Below are positions 16,048 to 24,501 of a DNA stretch of 64,000 nucleotides, in pieces; within the stretch, counting starts at the first letter, position 1, and every line of letters begins with the position of its first letter. Made by a program: the position numbers and the translations under genes. The notes below the pieces were generated by a model, which had not been told where the DNA came from, did no database searches, and worked only from the letters and a program-made list of their open reading frames with translations. The stretch is from Sphingomonas sp. PP-F2F-A104-K0414 (GTDB lineage Bacteria; Pseudomonadota; Alphaproteobacteria; Sphingomonadales; Sphingomonadaceae): NCBI RefSeq assembly GCF_004340945.1, contig NZ_SLYD01000005.1:186001-250000 (forward strand), in the 5' to 3' direction.

Positions 16048-16905
16048 TCAGCCCGTGGATCGGGTGCGGGGGTCTTTGGTGTTCACCTGATAAAAACCGC
16101 GAAATTCGCGGCTTGGTTCGAACGCGCTGGTCTGGCCGATGACCGTCTCACCGGCGCCGAGCACGAGCTTGCCGCCCGGGTTGAGCGCGTCCGCGAACTT
16201 GGGAAACACGCCGGTCTTGGTTTCCGTCGACAGGTACAGCAGCACGTTGCGGCACAGGATGATGTCGAACCGTCCCGGCGGGGGCTGATCGGACACCAGG
16301 TTCATGCGCCGGAACGTGATCAGCTTGACCAGCTCGGGTTTCGCCACCCAGTCGCTGCCGGTCGTATCGAACCAGCGAATCATCCGTCGTACGGGCAGCC
16401 CGCGCTGGATCTCGAATTGCGAGAAGCGCCCCGCCCGCGCACGCGTAAGCGCGGCTTCGGACACGTCGGTGGCAATGATTTCAGGCATCGGCGCGCCGCT
16501 CGCGGCATGTCGTTCGGCAAACACCATCGCCAGCGACAACGGCTCCTGCCCGGTCGAGCACCCCGCGCACCAGATCCGGACGCGGCGACGGTCCGATTGC
16601 GCCGCAGCGACCGCCTCGACCAGCTGATCGAAAACCAGCGCATCGCGGAAAAACGAGGTTTCCTGATTGACCAGCGCGTCGACGATCCGGTCGCCGATCA
16701 GCCGGTCGCTGCCTTCGAGCAACTGCGTCACCAACTGGTCGAGCGTGTCGAGCTTCCGGTCGCGCAGCAGCGGTTTCAGCGCGGTATCAAGCCGCCACGA
16801 ACGATAGGCCGCGATCTGCTGGCCGGTACGTGCCTCGAGCAGCGCGGTCAGCACGTTGATCGCGGTCTGCGACGCAACGATGGGCATGGACTTGGCGAGC
16901 GTCAT
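16048..16905 (-). CDS. cheR: CheR, chemoreceptor glutamate methyltransferase
   Basis: 285 residues. The N-terminal helical CheR domain (LLEARTGQQIAAYR) is followed by the SAM-dependent methyltransferase fold: IWCAGCSTGQEPLSLAM (SAM-binding motif I), IIATDVSEAALTRARAGRFS, and the diagnostic DIILCRNVLLYLS. It adds methyl groups to receptor glutamates for adaptation. The ATG overlaps the cheB stop (ATGA), fixing the start; the longer in-frame ORF is antisense noise in cheB. Last gene of the che operon here. Confidence 0.94.
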   Translation of the reverse strand: MTLAKSMPIVASQTAINVLTALLEARTGQQIAAYRSWRLDTALKPLLRDRKLDTLDQLVTQLLEGSDRLIGDRIVDALVNQETSFFRDALVFDQLVEAVAAAQSDRRRVRIWCAGCSTGQEPLSLAMVFAERHAASGAPMPEIIATDVSEAALTRARAGRFSQFEIQRGLPVRRMIRWFDTTGSDWVAKPELVKLITFRRMNLVSDQPPPGRFDIILCRNVLLYLSTETKTGVFPKFADALNPGGKLVLGAGETVIGQTSAFEPSREFRGFYQVNTKDPRTRSTG

Positions 16906-18059
16906 GGCCGGCGCCGCGTCGCGATGAGGCGACCGATCGCATCGGGTGGCAAAACCGCATCGGCGACACCCGTTGCCGCGACCGCGCCCGGCATACCCCA
17001 GACGACCGAGCTCTGCTGATCCTGGGCAACGACGCACCCGCCGAGATCGTGAACGCGACGCGCCCCCTCTGCCCCGTCGCGCCCCATTCCGCTGAGGACG
17101 ATCGCGATCATGCGCGGGCCATAGACCTCGGCGATCGACGCCAGCATCGGATCGACCGACGGCATGCAACCGCTGGCGGCAAAATCCTGGGTGAGGCGAA
17201 ACGCCGCGCCGTCCGCGCCGAGCGCGACGCATTTGAGATGCGCATCGCCCGGCGCGACGATGATGCGGCCCGGACGCACCCGCAATCGATCGGTCGCCAC
17301 CTCGCACGGGCGGCCGGCGATCAAAGCGATCTGCGCGGCGAAATAGGGCATGAACGATGCCGGCAAATGCTGCGTAATGACGATCGGCAGGCGAAATCCG
17401 GTCGGGAGTTCGCGAAAAAGCTGGCTGAGCGCATGAATGCCGCCGGTCGACGCGCCGATCGCGACGATGTCGTACTCGTCGCTCGTCGCTGCCCGGACCC
17501 GGGGCGAGGTCGATACCGACTGCGCCGGCCGTCGCTCGGGACGCACTGGCGTCGGGCCCGAAGCCGGCGGGCGGACCAGTATCGCGGGCGGCATCAGCGC
17601 CGGACGTTCGCACAGGCGTTCGAGCTTGCCGACGAGCGCCAGGCCGAACCGACCGGACAGGGCACCCGCCGATGGCTTGATCAACGTCTCGGCGGCCCCG
17701 AGCGCCAGCGCCTGGACGGACGCCGCGGCGCCTTCGTCGGCGGACGACGACACGATCAGAACCTTGGCCCCCTGCCCCGCGGCAATAAGATCCGGCAGCG
17801 CGGTCAGGCCGTCGACACCCGGCATCTCGATATCCAGCAAGATGAATTCGACCGTCGCGCGTGCCAGAAACTCGAGCGCCGCCTTGGCCGTACCGACCGC
17901 GCCGACGACCGAAAAGCGGTCGCTGGCGTCGATCAGTCGCGCGATCACCGCCCGGGCGACCACCGAATCATCGACGATCAGGACTCGTGCGAACCCGTCG
18001 ATAGACTGGCCGTCATGGTCTCGATCGAGCCGCGGAACTGGAGGGGAGCGACTGGCCAT
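16902..18059 (-). CDS. cheB: CheB, chemotaxis methylesterase/deamidase
   Basis: 385 residues. The receiver domain (about 24-145) has the acidic pair in IVDDS and phosphoacceptor Asp76 in LLDIEMPG. After a Pro/Arg linker, the methylesterase domain (about 195-380) carries the catalytic triad: Ser in IGASTGG, His in ITQHLP and Asp in GMGRDG. It demethylates receptors when phosphorylated by CheA. It lies 14 bases after cheY and overlaps cheR by four bases. Confidence 0.95.
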   Translation of the reverse strand: MASRSPPVPRLDRDHDGQSIDGFARVLIVDDSVVARAVIARLIDASDRFSVVGAVGTAKAALEFLARATVEFILLDIEMPGVDGLTALPDLIAAGQGAKVLIVSSSADEGAAASVQALALGAAETLIKPSAGALSGRFGLALVGKLERLCERPALMPPAILVRPPASGPTPVRPERRPAQSVSTSPRVRAATSDEYDIVAIGASTGGIHALSQLFRELPTGFRLPIVITQHLPASFMPYFAAQIALIAGRPCEVATDRLRVRPGRIIVAPGDAHLKCVALGADGAAFRLTQDFAASGCMPSVDPMLASIAEVYGPRMIAIVLSGMGRDGAEGARRVHDLGGCVVAQDQQSSVVWGMPGAVAATGVADAVLPPDAIGRLIATRRRP

Positions 18060-18072
18060 CGTCCGGGCCGGA

Positions 18073-18438
18073 TCAGGCCATGCCGACGATCTGGAGCTTA
18101 GATTCGAGCGTGTCGCGATCGAACGGCTTCATGACATATTCGTCCGCCCCCGCTTCGATCGCCGCGCGAATATACGCCATGCCGTTCTCGGTCGTGCAGA
18201 ACACGACTTTCGGACGGCTCGGGATATCGGCCTCTCGCAGCGCACGCAGAAAGTCCATGCCGCTCATCACCGGCATGTTCCAGTCGAGCAGGATCACGTC
18301 GGGGATCGACGCCAAGCACGATGCCAGGGCCTCGCGGCCATCACAGGCTTCGGTCACGGTGAAGTCGAGCGTCTCCAGGATATGACGCGCGACCTTGCGG
18401 ATCACCTTGGAGTCATCGACGACGAGACAGGTCTTCAT
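18073..18438 (-). CDS. cheY: CheY-type single-domain response regulator
   Basis: 121 residues and one receiver domain. The acidic pair is in VVDDSKVIRK, phosphoacceptor Asp52 in LLDWNMPVMSG, the Thr switch in VVFCTTENG and the conserved Lys in VMKPFDR. It accepts phosphate from CheA. Whether it acts on the flagellar motor or elsewhere cannot be told; no motor genes are in the window. There is a 91-base gap to cheW, which could hold an extra promoter. Confidence 0.93.
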   Translation of the reverse strand: MKTCLVVDDSKVIRKVARHILETLDFTVTEACDGREALASCLASIPDVILLDWNMPVMSGMDFLRALREADIPSRPKVVFCTTENGMAYIRAAIEAGADEYVMKPFDRDTLESKLQIVGMA

Positions 18439-18529
18439 GGAAAGCCTTCCGGGGAAAATCGTTGGGACGGTCTACGCAGAAAAGCGTAAGCACCCGGTTA
18501 AGTGAGACAAAATTCAGGCGGCTAGAAAT

Positions 18530-18958
18530 TCAGGCAGCTAGTGCAGTGTCGGAGATGACCGCCGCCAGATCGAGAATCAGCAGCGGTTCGCCATCGCGCT
18601 CGACGATGCCGATGCCCGCCGAGGCCCAACCACGATGCAGCGCCAATCCAGACGATAGCGGCAATCGGGCGAACGGCGCGACGTCCTCGACCGAATCGAC
18701 CAGGATCGCGTAATGGTGGCCCTCGACGGCGGTGATGACCGCGCGCCTCGCGCCATCCGGGGTCGGCTCAAGCCCCAGCGCGGTACCGGTATCGATCACG
18801 GTCACCACCCGGCTGCGCAGTGCGGCCAGTCCGCGGACAAAGGCCTCCGCCCGCGGTACCGCGACGATCTCGCCGATATCCACCACCGAGTCGACCTGCG
18901 CGGCGGCGATCGCGACGCCGCGACCCGCGATATGCGCCACCAGAAACAGTTCGCTCAC
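18530..18958 (-). CDS. cheW: CheW, chemotaxis coupling protein
   Basis: 142 residues, one CheW (SH3-like) domain: LFLVAHIAGRGVAIAAAQVDSVVDI, VVTVIDTGTALGL and LILDLAAVI. It bridges chemoreceptors and CheA. The start is the GTG at 18958, which overlaps the cheA stop (GTGA). The upstream in-frame extension to 19225 is a shadow of cheA. The C-terminus is short after LDLAAVISDTALAA. Confidence 0.9.
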   Translation of the reverse strand: MSELFLVAHIAGRGVAIAAAQVDSVVDIGEIVAVPRAEAFVRGLAALRSRVVTVIDTGTALGLEPTPDGARRAVITAVEGHHYAILVDSVEDVAPFARLPLSSGLALHRGWASAGIGIVERDGEPLLILDLAAVISDTALAA

Positions 18959-21240
18959 ATCGCCCTCCGTGCCGCGAGTGCGGCGATCAATGCCGGCCGA
19001 TCGTACCGATAGATGCTCGCATCGTCGTCGTGATCGGCGGTCCGCGTCCGCCGCAGCGTCACCACCGGCGCCATCGTATCGCGGACCGGCGCGTCCTCCA
19101 TCGCCAGCGCCACCGCGGCGGTCTCGCCCGCCGCCAGCGCCGTGACGCAGCGATAGCCCGACGCCTCGAGCGCAGGCTTCAGGAACGTCTCCATCCAGCC
19201 CGATCCATCGACCTGCAACAGACATACCGGCAGCGACGCCAGCGTCACCGGCTGGCCCGCGAACAGCGCATGCGGATCGACCAGCTCGATCTGCTCACCG
19301 GCGATCGATACGACCCCGGCAATCGGCCCGGTGCCCCGTGCCGGTGCCATCTCGGCAGGCAGCGCGACGATCTCGATCGCCTCGGCAATCGCATATGCCA
19401 TTTCGCTCTCGCCGTCGGTCAGCCGCAACACGGCCACCTCGATGCGCGCGCCGAGTTCGGCGACCGCATGGAGGGGAATGATCGTATCGCCGACCGACAG
19501 GCGCATCGCCCCGCCCGACCAGCGGATCGCGTCGGTCGGGACCGGCTCGACGCGATCGATAACCGCCAGCGCGATCGCCCGACGCTGGCCATCGAGATCG
19601 TCGAACAGCAAGGCGGGCACACCCGGCACGACCTCCTCGACCTGTGCAGAAACCGATGCGACCGACGTGAAACGCAAGCCCGCGACCGCCGCGATCCCGG
19701 CAGCGTCGAGCAACAGCATCGGCAGGCCGTTGTCGGGCAAGGTCTTGCCCGCATAGACGCCGGTCGCCATCACGGCGGGAGAGGCAGGCTTTACGACGAG
19801 CTCTTCGGTGTCGAGCACGGTATCGACACCGAGTGCGTAATCACCTTCACGCGTCGAGACGATCACCAACGTCGGCGGGGCGTCGCTGTTCAGATCGAGA
19901 AGGTGGCCGAGCGAAACCAGCGGCATCCGCTTGCCGCGTACCGTGACGGTGGCAGCATCACCGATCGTGTCGATCCGCACCTGATCGCCGCGAACCATGA
20001 CGATCTCCTCGATCGCCTGGCGCGGCAGCGCGAACCGCTGCGAGCCGACGCCGACGATGATCGTCGACAGGATCGACAGCGTCAGCGGCACATGGATGAC
20101 GATTCGCAAACCGCGACCCGGATCGTTGGTCAGCACGACGCGTCCACCGATCTGTTCAATATTGGCGCGCACGACGTCCATGCCGACGCCACGGCCCGAA
20201 ATCGCGGTCACCGTGTCGCGGCTCGACAGACCGGGCGCGAAGATCAGGTCGAGCTTTGCCGCCTCGCTCATCAGCGCAAGCTCGGCAACGCCGTACAAGC
20301 GCTTTTCCGCCGCTTTGGCGACGATCCGCGCGACGTCAATGCCCTTGCCGTCATCGGCAATCTCGATGAGAATCTGGTTGCCTGACTGCCGCGCCGACAC
20401 GATCAGCCGTCCGGTCATCGGCTTGCCCGCGGCACGCCGCTCGGCCGGTATCTCGATCCCATGATCGATCGCGTTGCGGATGATGTGGCCGAGCGGGTCG
20501 CGCATCAGCTCGATCATCTCGCGATCGAGCTCGACATCGGCGCCCTCGATCACGAGGTCGACGCTTTTGGCGAGCTCCGCACTGGTGTCTCGAACCAGCC
20601 GAGGCAGTGCCGAGAACAGCGCATCGACCTTTTGCATCCGCGTCCGCGTGACGGTGTCGCGCATGTCGGCAACCGTCAGCGACAACCGTTCGAGCGCCGC
20701 TTCGACCTGCGGATCGACATCGCTGTCGCGCAGGCGGCGGGCGAGCTCGTTGCGCGCCAGCACCATCTCGGACATGCCGCTCATCATGTGATCGAGCAGG
20801 TCGACATTCAGGCGGACGCTGCGGCTGACGACACGATTCTGCGGTGCGGCCGGGGCCTGCGCGCAGGGCTGTGCATCGGGCGCGAGGGCCGCGATCAACA
20901 GGTCCTCGTCGGAATTGTCGAGCGAGGCGCCTGCGGCGATCGCCTCGACGATAGCCCCGATCCGGTCGACGATCCCCAGGACCGCGTTGACGAGCGCAGT
21001 ATCGGGCGTGCGCTTACCATCGCGGACCGTGGCGAGAACATCCTCCGCAGCGTGGCTGAGGCGCGCGAGGCGCGGCAGGTCGAGGAACCCGCAGCTGCCC
21101 TTGACGGTGTGGACGAAGCGGAAGATCCCGTCGAGACGTCCCTGGTCGGCGGGCGCGGCTTCCCATGCGACGATCTCGCCGGAGATCGCCTCCAGCGTTT
21201 CGCGCGTCTCGGCAATGAATTCCTGTAGCAAATCGTCCAT
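18955..21240 (-). CDS. cheA: CheA, chemotaxis histidine kinase with extra C-terminal CheW-like domains
   Basis: 761 residues from the ATG at 21240 (MDDLLQEF). An HPt domain carries phosphoacceptor His44 (FVHTVKGSCGF). No clear CheY-binding P2 domain is seen; a linker leads straight to dimerisation (about 145-200). The HATPase domain follows, with N box (HIIRNAIDHG), DDGKGID and GRGVGMD, then a CheW domain (about 405-530). The remaining 230 residues look like a second CheW-like unit (DDLDGQRRAIALAVIDRVEPV) and a degenerate receiver-like tail (VCLLQVDGSGWMETFLKPALEASGY). The kinase phosphorylates CheY and CheB. An in-frame ATG at 21267 lacks a ribosome site. Confidence 0.92.
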   Translation of the reverse strand: MDDLLQEFIAETRETLEAISGEIVAWEAAPADQGRLDGIFRFVHTVKGSCGFLDLPRLARLSHAAEDVLATVRDGKRTPDTALVNAVLGIVDRIGAIVEAIAAGASLDNSDEDLLIAALAPDAQPCAQAPAAPQNRVVSRSVRLNVDLLDHMMSGMSEMVLARNELARRLRDSDVDPQVEAALERLSLTVADMRDTVTRTRMQKVDALFSALPRLVRDTSAELAKSVDLVIEGADVELDREMIELMRDPLGHIIRNAIDHGIEIPAERRAAGKPMTGRLIVSARQSGNQILIEIADDGKGIDVARIVAKAAEKRLYGVAELALMSEAAKLDLIFAPGLSSRDTVTAISGRGVGMDVVRANIEQIGGRVVLTNDPGRGLRIVIHVPLTLSILSTIIVGVGSQRFALPRQAIEEIVMVRGDQVRIDTIGDAATVTVRGKRMPLVSLGHLLDLNSDAPPTLVIVSTREGDYALGVDTVLDTEELVVKPASPAVMATGVYAGKTLPDNGLPMLLLDAAGIAAVAGLRFTSVASVSAQVEEVVPGVPALLFDDLDGQRRAIALAVIDRVEPVPTDAIRWSGGAMRLSVGDTIIPLHAVAELGARIEVAVLRLTDGESEMAYAIAEAIEIVALPAEMAPARGTGPIAGVVSIAGEQIELVDPHALFAGQPVTLASLPVCLLQVDGSGWMETFLKPALEASGYRCVTALAAGETAAVALAMEDAPVRDTMAPVVTLRRTRTADHDDDASIYRYDRPALIAALAARRAM

Positions 21241-21345
21241 GCGAGCCCCGCGTTCGAGGCCTGTCATGCATTGCGGAGGTTAAGAGGCCGTTAGCTCGAC
21301 TTCTCAATCCCCGCCCCCGCCAGGGGAATCGCAGAAGACCGCGCT

Positions 21346-21990
21346 TTACCGCGCGTTGAAGACGACGCCGAAGATCATGATCCCCTCGGCGGGTTCGGAC
21401 ACGATCACCGTGCCGCCTGCATCGGTCACCAGCGTGTTGATCATGTATGCCGCTGCCGCGCGCGGCGTGACCGCATGCGCGCCCGCGCCCTCGACCAGTG
21501 TCCGGCGGATCTCGGGATCGAGTACGATCCGTCCCCCCTCGACCTTCACCACGATCTCGAGCTGGCCCTCGTTATCCTCGCCACCGACCTCCATCGTGCC
21601 GCCCCGAACGAGCGACTCGGTCGCGATCAGGACGAGGTTGAGCAGCACCTTGACCGCCGACTTGGGCATCGCGGACGCCTCGACCGCCCAGACGAACGTG
21701 ATCCGCTTGTTCTCGGCAACCAGCCCCTCGATCGCATTGCGCGCCTCGTGCGTGTCGACCAGTTCGCCGAACCCACCCGCGGCGCCAAAAGCTAGGCGGA
21801 AGAACTTCAGCTTGCTGGCGGACGCGCGCGCGCTGTCGGCCAGCAATTGCATGACGCGCTCGCGCATCGCCGGGTCGGTCTCGTCGGCGAGCAGTTCCAG
21901 CCCGTTGTTGAGCGCCCCTACCGGCGACAGCAGGTCGTGGCACAGGCGCGAACACAGCAGACTCGCGAAATCGACCGGGCTGACCGTCAT
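21346..21990 (-). CDS. chpT: ChpT-like histidine phosphotransferase
   Basis: 214 residues. Phosphoacceptor His18 lies in SRLCHDLLSPVGAL, followed by the four-helix-bundle segment (LADSARASASKLKFFRLAFGA) and a degenerate ATPase-like C-terminal domain lacking ATP-binding boxes, as in Caulobacter ChpT. In the known pathway ChpT relays phosphate from CckA to CtrA and CpdR in cell-cycle control. Here it lies about 100 bases upstream of cheA on the same strand, so a link between the relay and chemotaxis transcription is possible but unproven. Confidence 0.88.
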   Translation of the reverse strand: MTVSPVDFASLLCSRLCHDLLSPVGALNNGLELLADETDPAMRERVMQLLADSARASASKLKFFRLAFGAAGGFGELVDTHEARNAIEGLVAENKRITFVWAVEASAMPKSAVKVLLNLVLIATESLVRGGTMEVGGEDNEGQLEIVVKVEGGRIVLDPEIRRTLVEGAGAHAVTPRAAAAYMINTLVTDAGGTVIVSEPAEGIMIFGVVFNAR

Positions 21991-22089
21991 GAAAATCCCC
22001 TAATTCTGGAGCGTCTTGTGGCGGTGGTGCGGACGGCGCGCAAGGGCTGCGGTCGCCGGCTCTCACAGCGGGCCTAACGTGCCTCCCTC

Positions 22090-22172
22090 CGTCATCCTGA
22101 CGAAAGCCAGGACCTAGAGCCAAGAATATTGCCCCGGCTAACCCTGGGTCCTTACTTTCGTCAGGATGACGG
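22090..22172. repeat. Palindromic intergenic repeat, type C (core inverted)
   Basis: Same arms as the copy at 5007-5088 (GTCATCCTGACGAAAG and CTTTCGTCAGGATGAC), but the asymmetric core reads in the opposite orientation (AGAGCCAAG near the left arm, TAACCCTGGGTCC near the right). It sits between the chpT and JAMM genes, both on the minus strand. Confidence 0.85.
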
Positions 22173-22182
22173 GTGGCGAGGT

Positions 22183-22575
22183 TTACGTATCGTCAATCAT
22201 CTCTTCGACGAACGCGCCCATCTCGACCGATCGCCACGCACGCGCCTCACCCCCGCCAAGGATCACCCAGATCGCCCCATCCCCCATAGCCTGCTCCGCA
22301 TCACGCGCAGACGGGACCGGCAAACCCGACGGATGCGAATGATAATGCCCGACGACGCTTGGCCCTCCCCCCCGCGCTCGTCGATGCGCCGCGAACAACA
22401 CCCTAGGATCGATCTCGAACGTCCGCGCCGGATCGGTCGCGACATTCGCGCACGCCTCCGCCGCCTCGATCCGCCTCGCCGTCCCGAACAGCAGCCCACA
22501 AATCTCCGCGTCGGGCGACGCGGTCGCCGCGGCAACAAGTTGTGTCAGCACTTCGCTTGAAATCATCACGCTCAT
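22183..22575 (-). CDS. JAMM/M67 family metallopeptidase
   Basis: 130 residues. A complete JAMM motif is visible: Glu in AEICGLLFG, then GHYHSHPSG with the second part SARD, i.e. HxH-x10-D. The fold is a Zn-dependent isopeptidase/peptidase of the bacterial Mov34/MPN type. In some bacteria such proteins process ubiquitin-like sulfur carriers; no such carrier lies next to it. Two in-frame starts, 22575 and 22566, are possible. The gene is divergent from rluD, whose ATG is only 17 bases away, so promoters must overlap the 5' ends. Confidence 0.82.
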   Translation of the reverse strand: MSVMISSEVLTQLVAAATASPDAEICGLLFGTARRIEAAEACANVATDPARTFEIDPRVLFAAHRRARGGGPSVVGHYHSHPSGLPVPSARDAEQAMGDGAIWVILGGGEARAWRSVEMGAFVEEMIDDT

Positions 22576-22592
22576 CGCCACATCGCTACGAC

Positions 22593-23540
22593 ATGGACCG
22601 GGGGGTTTCCATCGTCGAAGCATCGATCACGCCGGCCACCGATGGCTGGAGGCTCGACCGTGCGCTCGCCGAAGTGCTGCCGGACATGTCACGCGAGCGG
22701 CTTAAGGCACTTATCGCGGCGGGCCAGGTCACGCTCAACGGCCGCGAATGGCGTGACTCGGCGAAGAAGGCTGCGGCGGGTCAAGTGTTCGCGGTCGCGA
22801 TCCCGCCACCAACGCCGCTGCACAACGAAGCGCAGGATATCCCGCTCGTCGTCGCCTACGAAGACGACGACCTGATTGTGATCGACAAGCCCGCCGGCTT
22901 GGTCGTCCACCCCGCCGCGGGCAATTTCGACGGGACGCTGGTCAACGCGCTGCTCCACCATTGTGCCGGTAATCTGTCGGGCATCGGCGGGGTCGCGCGA
23001 CCGGGCATTGTCCACCGCATCGACAAGGACACGTCGGGGCTGATGATCGCCGCGAAGACCGACCGCGCGCACGAAGGTCTGGCGAAGCAATTCCACGACC
23101 ACAGCATCGACCGCCGCTACAAAGCGATCGTCGGTGGCATCCCGCGCCCGCCGAGCGGCACCGTCAACGCGCCGCTAGCGCGTAGTCCGCAGAACCGGAA
23201 GAAGATCGCGATCGTCGAAGGCGGCAAGCGCGCGGTGACGCATTTCTCGACGATCACGACGTTGCACAAGGCGGCACTGATCGAGTGTCGGCTCGAAACC
23301 GGGCGGACGCATCAGGTCCGTGTGCACATGGCGTCGATCGGTCACGCGTTGCTCGGCGACCCGGTCTATGGTAGAACAAATCAAGCTCAGAAGTCGCTGC
23401 TCGAAACGCTCGGTTTCCGCCGGCAAGCCTTGCACGCGGCGCATCTGGGGTTCATCCATCCGGTGAATAGCATCGCTTTGGCGTTCGAAAGCGAAATGCC
23501 CGCAGACATGCAGGAACTGTTCACCCAGCTTGACGTATAG
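22593..23540 (+). CDS. rluD: RluA-family 23S rRNA pseudouridine synthase (RluD-like)
   Basis: 315 residues. An N-terminal S4 RNA-binding domain (RLDRALAEVLPDMSRERLKALIAAGQVTLNG) precedes the pseudouridine synthase domain with catalytic Asp144 in HRIDKDTSGL and a terminal RQALHAAHLGF. It isomerises uridines in the large rRNA; S4-domain architecture favours RluC/RluD. The start at 22593 is the only ATG near the expected domain boundary. It is followed by rpoH on the same strand, separated by 57 bases holding a small GCCGCAGTGCGGC hairpin. Confidence 0.9.
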   Translation: MDRGVSIVEASITPATDGWRLDRALAEVLPDMSRERLKALIAAGQVTLNGREWRDSAKKAAAGQVFAVAIPPPTPLHNEAQDIPLVVAYEDDDLIVIDKPAGLVVHPAAGNFDGTLVNALLHHCAGNLSGIGGVARPGIVHRIDKDTSGLMIAAKTDRAHEGLAKQFHDHSIDRRYKAIVGGIPRPPSGTVNAPLARSPQNRKKIAIVEGGKRAVTHFSTITTLHKAALIECRLETGRTHQVRVHMASIGHALLGDPVYGRTNQAQKSLLETLGFRRQALHAAHLGFIHPVNSIALAFESEMPADMQELFTQLDV

Positions 23541-23597
23541 ATAATCGACACCATGCCGCAGTGCGGCAATCGGGGTCAGCAGAAAGGGATTACGACA

Positions 23598-24500
23598 ATG
23601 GCAGCCCGCTCCAACGTTCCAGCGACGATTCCTGCGCTCGGCAGCGAGGCGGGTCTCAATCGCTATCTCGCCGAGATCAAGAAATTCCCGCTGCTGAAAC
23701 CCGAGCAGGAATATATGCTCGCCAAGCGTTTCCAGGAGCATGGCGACACCGAGGCCGCGGCGCAGCTGGTGACCTCGCATCTCCGTCTAGTGGCGAAGAT
23801 CGCGATGGGCTATCGCGGCTATGGCCTGCCGACGTCGGAGCTGATCTCCGAGGGTAACATCGGCCTCATGCAGGGCGTGAAGAAGTTCGAGCCCGAGCGC
23901 GGCTTCCGTCTCGCCACCTACGCGATGTGGTGGATCCGCGCGTCGATCCAGGAATATATCCTGCGCTCGTGGAGCCTCGTGAAGATGGGCACCACCGCCG
24001 CGCAGAAGAAGCTGTTCTTCAACCTGCGCCGGATGAAGAGCCGCCTCGATGCGTTCGAGGACGGCGATCTGCGCCCCGAGCACGTCACCAAGATCGCCAC
24101 CGATCTGGGTGTCGCAGAGACCGACGTCGTCAGCATGAACCGGCGCATGGCGATGGGCGGCGACACGTCGCTCAACGTGCCTATGCGTGAGGATGGCGAA
24201 GGCCAGTGGCAGGACTGGTTGCAGGATGACGCGCCGTTGCAGGACAAGATCGTCGCCGATGCGCAGGAGGCGGATGTTCGCCACTCGATGCTGGTGTCGG
24301 CGATGGACGACCTTAACGAGCGCGAGCAGCATATCCTGACCGAGCGCCGCCTGACGGATGATCCCAAGACGCTCGAGGAATTGTCGCAGGTTTACGGCGT
24401 GTCCCGCGAGCGCGTGCGGCAGATCGAGGTTCGGGCATTCGAGAAGCTGCAAAAGGCGATGATGCGCATCGCCGGCGAGAAGCGCCTGCTGGCGGCTTAA
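23598..24500 (+). CDS. rpoH: RpoH, heat-shock sigma factor sigma-32
   Basis: 300 residues. Sigma region 1.2 (LNRYLAEIKKFPLLKPEQEY), region 2 (LPTSELISEGNIGLMQGVKKFEPERGFRLATYAMWWIRASIQEYI), the RpoH box (QKKLFFNLRR) and region 4 helix-turn-helix (LEELSQVYGVSRERVRQIEVRA) are all present. It directs transcription of heat-shock chaperones and proteases. AAAGGGA lies eight bases before the ATG at 23598; the 15-codon upstream in-frame extension is unlikely to be translated. The FAD oxidoreductase gene begins one base after the stop. Confidence 0.96.
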   Translation: MAARSNVPATIPALGSEAGLNRYLAEIKKFPLLKPEQEYMLAKRFQEHGDTEAAAQLVTSHLRLVAKIAMGYRGYGLPTSELISEGNIGLMQGVKKFEPERGFRLATYAMWWIRASIQEYILRSWSLVKMGTTAAQKKLFFNLRRMKSRLDAFEDGDLRPEHVTKIATDLGVAETDVVSMNRRMAMGGDTSLNVPMREDGEGQWQDWLQDDAPLQDKIVADAQEADVRHSMLVSAMDDLNEREQHILTERRLTDDPKTLEELSQVYGVSRERVRQIEVRAFEKLQKAMMRIAGEKRLLAA

Positions 24501-24501
24501 C

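Noticed and set aside
16906..17613. N-terminal extension of the cheR frame
   Set aside because: Lies fully inside cheB, and the ATG at 16905 overlapping the cheB stop is a normal coupled start.
18820..20385. 521-codon plus-strand frame opposite cheA
   Set aside because: Arg-rich low-information translation; cheA on the other strand has all motifs.
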